A stretch of DNA of 13,455 bases from Bacteroidales bacterium UBA4360 (GTDB taxonomy: Bacteria > Bacteroidota > Bacteroidia > Bacteroidales > UBA932): positions 1-13,455 of the forward strand of contig DGSO01000007.1 of assembly GCA_002393945.1 (NCBI GenBank), read 5' to 3'. Position 1 is the stretch's first letter. Every line of letters starts with the position of its first letter. Below the pieces are notes generated by a model, which was not told where the DNA came from, searched no databases, and saw nothing but the letters and a program-made list of their open reading frames with translations. Below are positions 5,766 through 13,281 of this stretch, piece after piece. The translations under genes and the position numbers were made by a program.

Positions 5766-6245
5766 ATGAAAGCCTCCGCCATTCTCGTACTGGTTATTCT
5801 TCTTTCCGCTTGCGGTGTTGCCCGGCCCGTTCTGGAGTCGGACAACACCAAGGTGGAGGTGAAGACCGTGGAGAAGGTCGTGAGGGACACCGCCTACATC
5901 CAGCTGCCGGTGATCATCGAGCGGGTGGCCACCCTGGACACCGCCTCCGTTCTGGAGAACAAATACGCCAAATCGGAGGCTTCCGTCTCCGGAGGAGTTC
6001 TGCATCACAGTTTGCAGACAAAGTCCGTCAGGGAGCCCGTAACCGTGGAAACAAAAGAAATTGTGCGGGACTCCATCGTGTACCGGGACCGGGTGCAGAC
6101 CGTCACCAAAGAGGTGGAGAAACCCTTGACCGGATGGCAGCAGGCAAAGCTCCGTGTAGGCGGGTTCTGCTTCTTCCTTGTGATATTGATATTCCTTTAT
6201 ATCATCGTTACCAAATTCCTTAACCTTAACCTTTTCAAACTATGA
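5766..6245 (+). CDS. Unimolecular spanin-like lipoprotein, 159 aa
   Basis: The N-terminus is a lipoprotein signal: hydrophobic residues 5-13 followed by the lipobox LSAC with the acylated cysteine at 16. The middle (about 25-120) is polar, rich in valine, glutamate and arginine, and likely an extended or coiled periplasmic span. The C-terminus has one membrane helix at about 131-149. A lipid anchor in the outer membrane plus a C-terminal inner-membrane helix is the architecture of u-spanins such as phage T1 gp11, which fuse the two membranes in the last step of lysis. The EKPLTxWQ stretch before the helix is familiar from lysis regions of Bacteroidetes prophages (recollection). The stop overlaps the next start (ATGA at 6242-6245). 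Confidence 0.7.
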   Translation: MKASAILVLVILLSACGVARPVLESDNTKVEVKTVEKVVRDTAYIQLPVIIERVATLDTASVLENKYAKSEASVSGGVLHHSLQTKSVREPVTVETKEIVRDSIVYRDRVQTVTKEVEKPLTGWQQAKLRVGGFCFFLVILIFLYIIVTKFLNLNLFKL

Positions 6246-6952
6246 AGTACATTCCTTCTATCGCGTTCGAAGAGATGTCCGGCAGCGCCAAGGGCGTTAC
6301 CGCGGCCAAGATGAAAGGTCGTAAGTACATCCGCAACCGTGGGTACGGCGGCAGCATCCGTACCAGCGACCAGGCCAAGGTGAAGAGCGTCTTCAAGATG
6401 CTCACCACCAAGTGGAAAACCCTCACCAACGAGCAGATCCTGGCTTGGAACAAGCTGGCTCTCTCGCAGGCCGGCCGCTCCGTCCTGGGCACCAGCGCCA
6501 AGATTTCCGGTGCCAACCTGTTCACCCGCCTGAACTTCTGGGTGGTCACCACCGGCGGCAACGTCATGGTGACTCCTCCGGAACTCCTGGGCGTTGAGGC
6601 TCCCAGCTCCGCCACCATCGTGTGCCAAGGTGACGTGTTCAGCTTCAAACTGGACCAGGAACTCTCCGACAACGGAGGCATCTACCTGGTCATCGAGGCC
6701 TCCGAGGGTCAGTCCAACGGTGTGAGCCGTGCTTTCAGCAAGGCCACCCAGATCAAGCTCGTGGAAGAGCCCGGCACTGACGCCATCGACATCCGCGCGG
6801 ATTACGTGGCCAAGAACGGCGCTCCTTCCGCAGCCGCGCCCAAGATCTTCTTCCGCTACTACCTGGTCAACGGTAGCACCGGCGAGAAGTCCCAGTCCAT
6901 GCTGGCAGAGGTCAAGTGGACTGCTGCTGCAGCCGGCGGCGGCGAGCCGTAG
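6242..6952 (+). CDS. DUF6266-like protein, 236 aa
   Basis: This is the canonical-length copy in the window. It carries PSIAFE (5-10), SGSAKGVT (13-20), GRKYIRNRGY (26-35), LTNEQILAW (61-69) and ANLFTRLN (91-98), all at the same positions as in the 2562 product, then a beta-like second half with SEGQSNGVS and a short Ala/Gly-rich tail. It is the last gene of the operon, coupled to the spanin-like gene by a four-base overlap and followed by a terminator. Family function is unknown. Separation from the first copy by four other genes suggests duplication followed by specialisation rather than a fresh tandem copy. Confidence 0.85.
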   Translation: MKYIPSIAFEEMSGSAKGVTAAKMKGRKYIRNRGYGGSIRTSDQAKVKSVFKMLTTKWKTLTNEQILAWNKLALSQAGRSVLGTSAKISGANLFTRLNFWVVTTGGNVMVTPPELLGVEAPSSATIVCQGDVFSFKLDQELSDNGGIYLVIEASEGQSNGVSRAFSKATQIKLVEEPGTDAIDIRADYVAKNGAPSAAAPKIFFRYYLVNGSTGEKSQSMLAEVKWTAAAAGGGEP

Positions 6953-6994
6953 CCCTGGACACCAGTTCCTCCGGACTAATAACCTAAACCAACA

Positions 6995-7030
6995 ATCCCT
7001 GCCAGCCGTGAGGTTAGCAGGGATATTTAA
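6995..7030 (+). terminator. Terminator at the end of the operon
   Basis: ATCCCTGC (6995-7002) pairs perfectly with GCAGGGAT (7017-7024) over a 14-base loop, followed by the A/T-rich ATTTAATT. The T-run is weak, so termination may be partial. It separates the + operon from the convergent gene ending at 7126. The rest of 6953-7125 shows nothing else. Confidence 0.6.
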
Positions 7031-7125
7031 TTGCTTGAAAACAGAAATGGATTCTTTGAATCAAATAAGAACTTTCTGAAAATCAATAATTTCTATAGTC
7101 GTTGTGCCTTGTGCATCAAATAAAA

Positions 7126-8280
7126 TCATCTCTTGTTCTCGGAATCTTCGAACTCTTCTATCCATTCTTTCAGTTTTGCTTGAAGCAATTTTTTGTCTGG
7201 CAGATAGAGTGCATATTCAGTAGCATAGATATTCGCGTTTTCGGGCAACGTGAGTTCCACAAGTGCATCGTCTTTCTCCTTACATAGCAGAATTCCGACT
7301 GTCGGATTCTCGTCAGGCGTCTTAACGTATTTATCGTAGTAATGGACATACATGAGCATTTGTCCTAAATCCTGATGGGTCAGTTTGTCAATTTTCAAAT
7401 CAATCAATACGGTGCATCTCAAGAAACGATTATAGAATACAAGGTCGACGTAATAACTGTCTTCTTTGAAGGTAAAACGCTTCTGCCTGGCTTCAAACAG
7501 AAATCCTTTTCCGAGTTCCAAGAGAAAATCTTGCAGTTTCGAGATTATGGCATTCTCTATCTTGGACTCACTATAGGCAGCATCCGGCTTCAATCCCAGA
7601 AATTCAAGGGTCAGGGGATTCTTGATGATATCCGTCGGTTTCTCAATGACCTGCCCTTCGCTTGCTAATCTCATCACTTCGTCTTTGTCACGACTGAGTG
7701 CAAGACGTTCATATAGACTGGAATTGTACTGGCGCTGCAACTGGCGTACACTCCATTGTTGCTTTGCTGTTTCAATCTCATAGAATCGTCGCTCGTCGGG
7801 ATTTTTAATCCGAATGAGGACAAGGTAATGCGACCAACTTAGTGTGAACCTTTGAGAGATATTCCTGATGTCGGGAATTTCGTAAACAGTGTTTACGATT
7901 TTTGACGTTGGGCCTCCGGTGCCAGCAGAAATGGATTTTTGAATTTCGTAATCGCTGTTTACGATTTTTGAATATGTGGAATAGAACTTCCTGCAGAGAG
8001 TCAACGTTTCAACGGACCAACCATCTCCGTAGCGCTCTGTCAGCCTCTCGGAAAGATTCTTTAAAATGGCCTTTCCATACTTTGCGCGCTCTTTCCCTTC
8101 CTGCTCATTTTCGACAATGTACTGGCCAATCGCATATTTGGTGGCAACCTCAACTGTGTTTACAGTCTTTGAGACATACTCCCTGGCGCTGTCAATCAAA
8201 GACGAAATCCGATTGAATAGCGCTTCAATATTCTGGTTGTATTCCTGGACGATATCCATATATAATTCATTTCGTGCCAT
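7126..8280 (-). CDS. DUF1016/YhcG-type PDDEXK nuclease, 384 aa
   Basis: The N-terminal half (about 10-200) has the family's helical DUF1016 features, including GDGWSVETLTLCRKFY (85-100) and LSWSHYLVLIRI (147-158). The C-terminal half is a PDDEXK fold: Glu263 in the FEARQKRF segment, YYVDLVFYN with Asp279, and LIDLK (292-296) supplying the acid and lysine, then HQDLGQM. The usual motif has glutamate (ELK); here it is aspartate (DLK). Members are predicted nucleases, often near restriction-modification or anti-phage loci. Base composition is clearly more AT-rich than neighbours and the gene follows the primase gene across a 119-base gap, so it may be separately acquired cargo. A 66-base-period repeat lies inside (7875-7971). 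Confidence 0.88.
   Translation of the reverse strand: MARNELYMDIVQEYNQNIEALFNRISSLIDSAREYVSKTVNTVEVATKYAIGQYIVENEQEGKERAKYGKAILKNLSERLTERYGDGWSVETLTLCRKFYSTYSKIVNSDYEIQKSISAGTGGPTSKIVNTVYEIPDIRNISQRFTLSWSHYLVLIRIKNPDERRFYEIETAKQQWSVRQLQRQYNSSLYERLALSRDKDEVMRLASEGQVIEKPTDIIKNPLTLEFLGLKPDAAYSESKIENAIISKLQDFLLELGKGFLFEARQKRFTFKEDSYYVDLVFYNRFLRCTVLIDLKIDKLTHQDLGQMLMYVHYYDKYVKTPDENPTVGILLCKEKDDALVELTLPENANIYATEYALYLPDKKLLQAKLKEWIEEFEDSENKR
7875..7971 (-). repeat. Direct repeat inside the nuclease gene
   Basis: A 31-base unit at 7875-7905 recurs at 7941-7971 with 28 of 31 matches, a period of 66 bases (22 codons), so the reading frame is kept. Each unit is partly palindromic around GTTTACG. It encodes SKIVNSDYEI (residues 104-113) and SKIVNTVYEI (126-135). 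A third related segment, SKTVNTVE, lies at residues 37-44. Confidence 0.8.
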
Positions 8281-8309
8281 AAAGATAGTGATTTTTCAGC
8301 ATTCGGACT

Positions 8310-8386
8310 TTGCATTTTCCGCATTTTCTGCATTTTAGGGGCAAGGGGAGGAAGGGCGGATTGTGCGGAAAGTGCAGAAAATGCAA
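8310..8386. repeat. Inverted repeat between nuclease and primase genes
   Basis: Arms 8310-8332 and 8364-8386 match at about 21 of 23 positions around a 31-base G-rich spacer. The left arm itself holds GCATTTT three times in a row (8312-8337). It lies just after the primase stop and before the nuclease start, so it may act as an attenuator, an operator for the nuclease, or a transcript-stabilising hairpin. No T-run makes it a classical terminator. Confidence 0.6.
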
Positions 8387-8399
8387 CGACCTGATTCAT

Positions 8400-10664
8400 T
8401 TATTTATACCTTTTCTCATAGGTCCCGTGCTTGATATGCCGGAAGAAACCGCTCTTGAGCCAGTCCTTGAACGTCCGCTCGCTTACCTTGTGCGCCTTGG
8501 CAATTTCCACGCCCTCGCCGGTTTCGAAGGTAATCGGCAATTCGTTGTAGATGGCCCGCTGCTTCTCCGTGAGGCCGGAAAGCGGATCGTGCGTAAACTT
8601 CCGGTGCGCCTTGATGGCCGATGCGATGAAGTAGTAGCACAGGCTGATGGCGCCCTTGACGCTCTCCAGACTGATTTCTTTCAGCTTGCTCTCACCGCAG
8701 CCGTAGCGAATCACCTCCAGGACCAGGGCAAAGCGGATGCAGTACCGTTCCATCTTCGTGGCCATCCCCGCGAAAGAGGCGCTGCCATTGTTCTTCTGCC
8801 CGGCCAGATTGTTGAACCAGCTGTAGAACGCATCCTTCGCTTCGGCCGAAAACCGCAGCACCTTTGACTTCCCGTCATATTTGATACCCAGGATCCGCGA
8901 GACAATCCGGTTCCATTCCTTCGGAATCTTCCCGTCAATCTCATTGTCATTCAGTTCCGGATAGCGCACTTTGTCGGGGTAGGCGAACAGCCACCGGTCA
9001 ATGAAGCCGCTGGAAATCTTGTTCCTGGCAAAATCCTTCAGCACCTCCGGCTGGATGGTGCCGATGACTCCGATGCAGGTGTCCGGAATATTCACCGGCT
9101 CCGAAGACACACGGTTCACCACAATGCCGGATCCCGTGAAAAGTTGCGTCCACATCTGCTCGTCCGACCCGCTGCGGTACTTGTTGAAATTGTTGATGAA
9201 GCCCATCAACTCATCATAGTACACAGCCAGACCCCGCCGGTTAATCTTGTGCTGCCGGACCACAACTTCCGAAGTGAAATCGCTCAGAATGGTTTGGCAA
9301 TACGTCGGTTCCTCCACCGAGGCGTCACGCTCACGCAGGGGCTTCCGGAATTCGGCATCATACTGGAGCTTCAGTTTGGAATAGTTCTGGTACTCCTGCA
9401 TATCCTTTTCACGAAGCGGTGCCAGGGCAAAAGCCAGGCAGCTGCTCTTGTTCGTTCCCCGGTCGCCCACGATGGCAATGTAGAAGATGGCCTTGTCTGT
9501 CCAGCCCTTTTTGATTTCGATGGCCACCGCATTGCCGCAGGCGACAGATGCCGTGAACAGCAGCGCCGGCGCAATGTAGTCGATGGGAAAGTTGAGGCAG
9601 TCATGCGTGGCGTAGATGATTTCCTGGATTGCCTCCGGGAAAACCTCAACGGGAAAGGGAACCGTCTCATAGTGCGGCGAATCCGGCGGGAATACGCCGT
9701 AGGAGTGGCACTTGTAAAAGAAGGTCCCCAGGCCGATACTCCGCGTCGAACGCACAAATTCCTGGAACTTCCGCCGGTTCTCCTCCCGGTTGTACCTGGC
9801 CGAGAACTTGGAAATCCGGTCCACATACGCCCAGGCCTTCTCTCCCAGCGTGGAAAGCGCCATGCACATCGAGCGCCAGTCATCATAATCGTCCAGGGGA
9901 ATCTCCTTCTTTTCCCAGACATCCACGTATCTGGCCACCTGTCCCGCCGTGTCGGTCTCCGGTTCCATTATCGCCTCCGGTTCATCTTCATCGGCTGCCG
10001 GCACATCAATGGACTCATTCTCTGGCAAAACGAACACCCGGCAGTTTTCATTGACATACGGCGCCGGGTCATAGCTGAGCACCCGCAGTCGCGTCACATC
10101 GGAGCAAGCCTTATCCACCACCAGACCTAGCTGTAGCATTTCTTCCTGCAGAGCCTCGAAGAAAACCTTGTGAATCCGGTAATCATCCGTATCGATGGGG
10201 ACGATGGCATAAAGCCCCTTTCCGCTGACGGACAGACCGGCATAATAGATATAGGGTAATTCTGCCAGTGTCCGCTTTGCCTCCTCCACATCGGCCAGCC
10301 CGTCGAAATCCAGGACCATCAGGCTATTGTACTGCTGCAGCCTTCTGTCCAGATCTTCATCCTTGCTCCTGGAAGAAAATGTCGCTGAAATCGTTGCTGC
10401 CGGCAGCATTCTCAGTTTTAACTGGTTGCGCTGCCCTTTGTCTTCTGTGGAACGGATGGTTTCAATCGCGTCCCTGTATTGCCCGCCCAGTTGCAGGAAC
10501 TCGGCAAGCGTGATGCTTTCGACAGGAGAAAGGATATCTGTATAAATGGATTTTTTGCTGCGGGCGTCCAAGCCTTTCAAATCGGGAGCCGTGCTTCGGA
10601 ACACGCTTACCGGTAGTGAACCATAGCCGCCTTGCGGTTTCTGGTCACAGTCGATACTTCCCAT
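8400..10664 (-). CDS. Primase-helicase: VirE_N/BT4734-like plus DUF3987, 754 aa
   Basis: This is the replication protein of the element. The N-terminal 35-220 region resembles the VirE_N/BT4734-like domain, with VLDFDG (117-122, a DxD acid pair at 119 and 121), SVSGKG (145-150) and SDVTRLRVLSYDP (188-200), which fits a primase-polymerase-like core (inference). Residues about 340-620 form the DUF3987 ATPase: Walker A GDRGTNKS (400-407), Walker B-like VYYDE (481-485), a GTIQPE sensor-like segment (535-540) and SGFIDRW (552-558) with a possible arginine finger. The C-terminus (about 705-754) looks like a helix-turn-helix (AKAHKVSERTFKDWLKSG). It starts five bases after the HTH gene, so the two are co-transcribed from 11040-11071. 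Such proteins drive replication in Bacteroidales mobile elements. Confidence 0.88.
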   Translation of the reverse strand: MGSIDCDQKPQGGYGSLPVSVFRSTAPDLKGLDARSKKSIYTDILSPVESITLAEFLQLGGQYRDAIETIRSTEDKGQRNQLKLRMLPAATISATFSSRSKDEDLDRRLQQYNSLMVLDFDGLADVEEAKRTLAELPYIYYAGLSVSGKGLYAIVPIDTDDYRIHKVFFEALQEEMLQLGLVVDKACSDVTRLRVLSYDPAPYVNENCRVFVLPENESIDVPAADEDEPEAIMEPETDTAGQVARYVDVWEKKEIPLDDYDDWRSMCMALSTLGEKAWAYVDRISKFSARYNREENRRKFQEFVRSTRSIGLGTFFYKCHSYGVFPPDSPHYETVPFPVEVFPEAIQEIIYATHDCLNFPIDYIAPALLFTASVACGNAVAIEIKKGWTDKAIFYIAIVGDRGTNKSSCLAFALAPLREKDMQEYQNYSKLKLQYDAEFRKPLRERDASVEEPTYCQTILSDFTSEVVVRQHKINRRGLAVYYDELMGFINNFNKYRSGSDEQMWTQLFTGSGIVVNRVSSEPVNIPDTCIGVIGTIQPEVLKDFARNKISSGFIDRWLFAYPDKVRYPELNDNEIDGKIPKEWNRIVSRILGIKYDGKSKVLRFSAEAKDAFYSWFNNLAGQKNNGSASFAGMATKMERYCIRFALVLEVIRYGCGESKLKEISLESVKGAISLCYYFIASAIKAHRKFTHDPLSGLTEKQRAIYNELPITFETGEGVEIAKAHKVSERTFKDWLKSGFFRHIKHGTYEKRYK

Positions 10665-10669
10665 GGCGG

Positions 10670-10969
10670 CTACCTCTTTTTCTTGGAATGCTTATAGCGC
10701 ACGAGTTCTTCATCTTTGAAGGCCTCATCAAACTCATCGGCATCCACAAGCGTCCGTCCCTCGATTTTGACCTTCTTGAAAAGGCCCAGGCTTACGTAAC
10801 TGTAGAAAGTGGGAGGGGTGATGTGCAGCATATCGCACACTTCCTGGCGCGTGTAGTAGCGTTTTTCCTTCTTGATCAGCTCTTTTGGCACCGCTTCCTT
10901 CACCGCATCTACGATGATGGGGCGCAGCACCTCCTGACAGAAGGATTTCAGTTGGTTCGTGTAATCCAT
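10670..10969 (-). CDS. HTH_17 excisionase-like DNA-binding protein, 99 aa
   Basis: Residues about 38-85 are a winged helix-turn-helix of the HTH_17/excisionase type: YYTRQEVCDMLHITPPTFYSY is split by the turn, followed by the wing (KVKIEGRTLVDADEFDEAF). The N-terminal 35 residues look helical and may mediate dimerisation; the C-terminus is basic (KHSKKKR). Size and fold fit an excision factor or a regulator of the replication unit. It is first in a two-gene unit with the primase-helicase and sits behind a strong promoter flanked by palindromes, so self-regulation is plausible. Which role dominates, excision or repression, cannot be read from sequence. Confidence 0.85.
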   Translation of the reverse strand: MDYTNQLKSFCQEVLRPIIVDAVKEAVPKELIKKEKRYYTRQEVCDMLHITPPTFYSYVSLGLFKKVKIEGRTLVDADEFDEAFKDEELVRYKHSKKKR

Positions 10970-11018
10970 ACGGTCATCAGTTAAAAAACAATACTACCAG
11001 GACTGGCCATACCTGCAT

Positions 11019-11033
11019 CAAGAAAAATTCTTG
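11019..11033. promoter_or_regulatory. Inverted repeat in the leader of the HTH-primase unit
   Basis: CAAGAA (11019-11024) and TTCTTG (11028-11033) form a perfect inverted repeat around AAA. It lies just downstream of the -7 box on the minus strand, a common place for a repressor site. Confidence 0.4.
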
Positions 11034-11039
11034 ACATTG

Positions 11040-11071
11040 CAAAGATACTAATCGGTATCTATTTGTTCAAA
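11040..11071 (-). promoter_or_regulatory. Bacteroides-type promoter of the HTH-primase unit
   Basis: On the minus strand TTTG (11068-11071) and TATCTTTG (11040-11047) are 20 bases apart, the same arrangement as the promoter at 2478-2509. It would produce a leader of about 65 bases before the ATG at 10969. Confidence 0.82.
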
Positions 11072-11072
11072 A

Positions 11073-11084
11073 CCACTGCAGTGG
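11073..11084. promoter_or_regulatory. Perfect 12-base palindrome next to the -33 box
   Basis: CCACTGCAGTGG is a perfect palindrome, flanked by AAAA on one side and TTTT on the other after a two-base gap. It touches the -33 element of the HTH-primase promoter, so a protein bound here could compete with or recruit RNA polymerase. Confidence 0.5.
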
Positions 11085-11114
11085 CGTTTTTGGTAGTTGG
11101 AGCGGCCCGGGAAG

Positions 11115-11141
11115 AAAAAAACGGCCCCTGGTATGGAGCCG
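11115..11141 (-). terminator. Rho-independent terminator after the 11172 gene
   Basis: On the minus strand CGGCTCC pairs with GGGGCCG (one G-T wobble) over a six-base loop, then seven T's follow (11115-11121). It lies 30 bases past the stop of the unknown gene and insulates the integrase unit from the HTH-primase promoter. Confidence 0.9.
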
Positions 11142-11171
11142 TTGCGGATTATCCGTATGGGGGACGTGAAC

Positions 11172-11927
11172 TCAAAAGGAGTTACGTTCCTTGAAATGCT
11201 TTATGAGGATGTCAAAAATCTGATAAGACTTTACATCGTTGTTAGCTTTGTTGTGGGAATAGTGGAGGAGAAGCGGCGTGCCATCCTTGCCACGGAACTC
11301 AAAGCACTCGTTCATCCTGCTGCAAGGAATATTGAAGAAGTCCCCGAAAATGGTCGCTTCGTTCAGGGGACCGGTCCAGCGAAGCCTCCGTTCGGGAGTC
11401 AGGCGTCCGGTAATAATGCCCTCCAGCGTCACGTCATCGGCATGCTTGACATAATGCCTCATATCCTGCGCCAATCCGGAGAACCGCTTGTCGGCTCCGC
11501 CAGTGCAGGCAATAACAGGCTGCAGCAGATTCTCATACCTAGACGCCAGCAGGAAATAATTGTTAGGCAGGGTGATGTCTTCGAAGATCTCAGGAGACAG
11601 GTCATTCCGGGCGACCATGTCATCGAATGCATCCACCTTCTCCCGGAACTTCACGAAATCCTGGACGAAAAGGAAAGCTTCGTAAAGCCGTACCTCGTTA
11701 TCACGGATATCGTTCCAGTTGTCGGCCAGAAACTCATATGCCCCCTGCAGGGCGGCCGCAACATCCGGGTATGAATCCTCAATGAATTTGACATCATACT
11801 GCTGGCAGAACTCCTCCGGGGAGGAAGCCCCTGCCAGCTCTTTACATATCCTTTCCATGGCCGCCCCGGTGGAACCCATGATTCCCTTTGCCTGTTCCAG
11901 GGAAAGCCGGCTACTTGAAGTAATCAT
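11172..11927 (-). CDS. Hypothetical protein downstream of the integrase, about 251 aa
   Basis: I do not recognise this family with confidence. The predicted protein is acidic and mostly helical (for example EVRLYEAFLFVQDFVKFREKVDAFDD), without signal peptide or membrane helix. The C-terminal third is mixed, ending IFDILIKHFKERNSF. The start is uncertain: the frame opens at 11963, an ATG at 11927 overlaps the integrase stop by 17 bases, and an ATG at 11879 has a purine-rich AAAGGGA just upstream and would avoid overlap. I chose 11927 because overlap suggests coupling. It shares a transcript with the integrase and ends at the terminator 11115-11141, so a role in integration or excision is possible. 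Confidence 0.75.
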   Translation of the reverse strand: MITSSSRLSLEQAKGIMGSTGAAMERICKELAGASSPEEFCQQYDVKFIEDSYPDVAAALQGAYEFLADNWNDIRDNEVRLYEAFLFVQDFVKFREKVDAFDDMVARNDLSPEIFEDITLPNNYFLLASRYENLLQPVIACTGGADKRFSGLAQDMRHYVKHADDVTLEGIITGRLTPERRLRWTGPLNEATIFGDFFNIPCSRMNECFEFRGKDGTPLLLHYSHNKANNDVKSYQIFDILIKHFKERNSF

Positions 11928-13260
11928 ACTGCTCTGAAATCTTCTTGAATGTCTCCAGCTCATTGGCGCGGATGTACCGCATCAAGGTCTGTATGTCGCT
12001 GTGTCCCGTAATCTTGCAAATATCGTACACATCCATCCCTGACAGATACATCAGCGTCGCGCCGGTGCGTCGGGCCGTGTGGGAAGTAATCAACTGATAT
12101 TTCGGCGTCACCTCACGGACCAGGTTGCCGCCTTTTGTCGTTGTGGTGTGGATGGGGGTTGTCAGCTTGGCCATCTGGCCGATGGTTTTGATATACTTGT
12201 TCAGCTTCTGTTCCCAGAGGGAGGGGAGCTCGGCCGGATATTTGTCAAGGATATTGCAGAGCTCTTTGCAGCAGGGGATGATGACCCGCTTGCCGGTCTT
12301 TTGCTGAATGAGTGTAATGGTCCGTATCTCACGTTCCGTGATGGTGCCGTCCTTCTCAGTTCTCCGGACTATCTGCTTAGTGATGTTGTCCTTGCTCAGA
12401 TGGTCATAGTCCGACACCCGCTGCGCCGTCCAGACGCCAATCATGAAGATATCCCGGGCCTTCTCGTAGCAGGGGTCCATCTTGGATAAGTCCACCTTCA
12501 TCATCGCCTTCAGGTCCTCCCGGGTCAGATAAATCGTATCCACCATCACGCGCTGGCACTTGAAAGATTTGTAACGGAAAGCCTGGTTGACCGGATATCC
12601 GTCTTCCTCGGCGCAGGCGAGCATCGTCTTGAAAAGATTGATGATTTTGCCGATGGTATTGATCCGGTAATCCTTTCCTTTCATGAAGGCATTGAAATCC
12701 CGGTAGAAATCCATGTCCACCTTCTCAAAGACAAGAATGTTCCCGCAGTGGTTCTGGTACTCCTTGAGCCTGTTCACCATATTATTGATGGTCTTGATGG
12801 ACGCCGGCGTAAAATTGTGCCCCTTGTAGGTAGACCTGGCACCTGACTTCAAGTCGGCCAGGTATTTCTCGGCATACTGCACCAGTGAAAGCTGATTCTT
12901 CCGCTCCAGTTCCTTCCGTTCATTTTCCTTCTTCTCTTCCTGAATCCGGCGCTCCTCTTCAAATACCACCTCCTCGACAATCTTACGCACGTCGGCCGAA
13001 CTCAGGGCCACGCCCTGCTCCAGCTGATAATTGATGGATTTCTCCAGCTTCCCCAGATAGGAAAAAAGCTTTGTGCCATCCTCGGAATTCTGAAAATTGC
13101 GGAACGCGACGCCGTCCCGACTCAGATTCCATTTCTTTACATCCACCTCAATGCCGGTGGAAACTCTTACATTCACGTGAGGATTTGTGCTTTGCACCCG
13201 GACGTGAATAGGTGCCAGACCCGAAGTCTGTTTGCCTCGCAACATAAACAATGTAGCCAT
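11911..13260 (-). CDS. Tyrosine recombinase (integrase), 449 aa
   Basis: All catalytic residues are visible: Arg281 (WTAQRVSD), Lys321 (QQKTGKR), His394 and Arg397 (SHTARRTG), His420 (ITGHSD) and the nucleophile Tyr429 (LMRYIRA). The N-terminus (about 1-95) is an arm-type DNA-binding domain as in Bacteroides integrases, followed by a highly charged, probably coiled-coil linker (97-122) and the SAM-like core-binding domain (about 125-220). Length is normal for the family and the gene looks intact. It lies about 180 bases from a possible tRNA 3' end at the window edge and points away from it, the usual position for an element inserted in a tRNA. A promoter with repeated GGTACTA motifs lies upstream. 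Confidence 0.96.
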   Translation of the reverse strand: MATLFMLRGKQTSGLAPIHVRVQSTNPHVNVRVSTGIEVDVKKWNLSRDGVAFRNFQNSEDGTKLFSYLGKLEKSINYQLEQGVALSSADVRKIVEEVVFEEERRIQEEKKENERKELERKNQLSLVQYAEKYLADLKSGARSTYKGHNFTPASIKTINNMVNRLKEYQNHCGNILVFEKVDMDFYRDFNAFMKGKDYRINTIGKIINLFKTMLACAEEDGYPVNQAFRYKSFKCQRVMVDTIYLTREDLKAMMKVDLSKMDPCYEKARDIFMIGVWTAQRVSDYDHLSKDNITKQIVRRTEKDGTITEREIRTITLIQQKTGKRVIIPCCKELCNILDKYPAELPSLWEQKLNKYIKTIGQMAKLTTPIHTTTTKGGNLVREVTPKYQLITSHTARRTGATLMYLSGMDVYDICKITGHSDIQTLMRYIRANELETFKKISEQYDYFK

Positions 13261-13281
13261 AAAGTGTCGTTAAAATCGTTG

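Noticed and set aside
8310..8867. 185-codon open frame on + beginning in the inverted repeat
   Set aside because: Starts in low-complexity repeat sequence and then runs antisense to the C-terminal part of the primase-helicase.
9144..10130. 328-codon open frame on + inside the primase-helicase gene
   Set aside because: Antisense to the Walker A and primase region of a clear DUF3987 protein; its translation has no recognisable features.
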